Below, piece after piece: positions 15,772-16,056 of a DNA stretch of 16,056 nt. The translations under genes and the position numbers were made by a program. The DNA is taken from NCBI GenBank assembly GCA_031276365.1, contig JAISNG010000153.1, positions 1 to 16,056 of the forward strand, written 5' to 3'. This DNA is from Campylobacteraceae bacterium. Lineage in GTDB: Bacteria; Campylobacterota; Campylobacteria; Campylobacterales; Campylobacteraceae. The notes beneath the pieces were generated by a model, which was given only the letters and a program-made list of their open reading frames with translations, had not been told where the DNA came from and searched no databases. How positions within the stretch are numbered: the first letter of the stretch is position 1; every line of letters begins with the position of its first letter.

Positions 15772-15803
15772 TTTGGATTCCCGCCTGCGCGGGAATGACA
15801 GAA
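15772..15803 (+). repeat. dRS3/REP-like palindromic element
   Basis: ATTCCCGC (15777-15784) pairs with GCGGGAAT (15789-15796) around a 4-nt CTGC loop, flanked by TTTGG and GACAGAA. It fits the pattern ATTCCC-N8-GGGAAT of the Neisseria dRS3 repeat, a core seen in intergenic repeats of many bacteria and used there by some filamentous phages as an insertion site. Confidence 0.75.
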
Positions 15804-15851
15804 TTGGTCGCAGGAATGTGAAAGATGGGTTGGGAATAATGAAAAAATGCG

Positions 15852-15938
15852 AATGCCTAAATTTCTCATGATGACGACTGATGCTGTATTGTTCGTGTGG
15901 GTATGATGTAGGAGAAATGCCTGTATTTATCATGATAA
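15852..15938. repeat. Diverged 23-nt direct repeat, 64-nt spacing
   Basis: Copies at 15852-15874 and 15916-15938 share AATGCCT..ATTT.TCATGAT.A, 19 of 23 positions. A looser similarity also links GTGTGGGTATGATG (about 15895-15908) with GTGTTGGTATGACA (about 15963-15976), suggesting an old tandem duplication now decaying. Confidence 0.5.
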
Positions 15939-16056
15939 TCCTTGCATAAAAGGCAAACAAACGTGTTGGTATGACAGAAGAGGTTGCCATTTTGTATGAA
16001 ATGCTTTCTGTGTTTTTTGGCTTACATAATATATAGAGATGTTTTTGTCTTTTTCG

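Larger units (their letters stand above)
15471..16056. other. Non-coding tail with REP-like repeats, no gene
   Basis: No open frame here has a ribosome site or a recognisable domain. The minus-strand frame at 15754-15990 is a by-product of the palindromic repeat (it spells the familiar spurious FPRRRESK). The stretch carries one intact palindromic element, one longer relative in inverted orientation, and a pair of diverged direct repeats. Confidence 0.7.

Noticed and set aside
15591..15803. CRISPR array
   Set aside because: Only two related palindromes of unequal length in opposite orientation, no regular spacers and no cas genes.
15754..15990. 78-codon minus-strand frame with FPRRRESK
   Set aside because: This peptide is the well-known spurious translation of the ATTCCCGC palindromic repeat, not a protein.

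Overview
The window looks like chromosomal DNA from a member of the Campylobacterota (formerly Epsilonproteobacteria). It is AT-rich and tightly packed, with TATAAT-type -10 boxes mostly lacking a clear -35. Its gene neighbourhoods match ones I recall from Campylobacter jejuni: PIF1-like helicase / lolA / secA / lolC, and cprS / cprR / htrA / cbpA / hspR. I cannot name the genus from this sequence.

Positions 1-2315 (minus strand) hold a probable three-gene unit: a 59-aa small membrane protein, an NlpC/P60 cell-wall lipoprotein with tandem SH3 domains, and an APP1-type (DUF2183) phosphatase cut off by the left edge. A PIF1-family helicase is divergent from it at 2377-3666. The following gap (3667-3982) holds only a terminator-like hairpin. 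lolA (minus) and secA (plus) are divergent at 3983-7169, and secA is followed after 2 bases by a LolC/LolE-type permease. Together these serve protein export and lipoprotein delivery to the outer membrane.

Positions 8375-9809 are a graveyard. They hold a 5'-truncated, frameshifted SPFH (stomatin/prohibitin-like) pseudogene, a cupin pseudogene with one nonsense codon and one homopolymer frameshift, and a 30-nt direct repeat spaced at 67 nt. This debris separates the Sec/Lol block from the stress block.

Positions 9810-14609 are an envelope and heat stress block. The CprS-like kinase and CprR-like regulator overlap, and the periplasmic protease/chaperone htrA has its own terminator. Divergent from htrA are cbpA (DnaJ-like co-chaperone) and hspR (MerR-family heat-shock repressor), which overlap by 8 nt. 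A HAIR-like dyad over the -35 box of the cbpA promoter suggests HspR autoregulation.

Positions 14616-15470 encode a protein resembling AbiJ N-terminal-domain (abortive infection) proteins with a HEPN-like C-terminus. It is the best candidate here for accessory or phage-defence function. The final ~590 bases are non-coding and carry dRS3/REP-like palindromic repeats and a diverged 64-nt-spaced direct repeat, typical of a scarred accessory junction.
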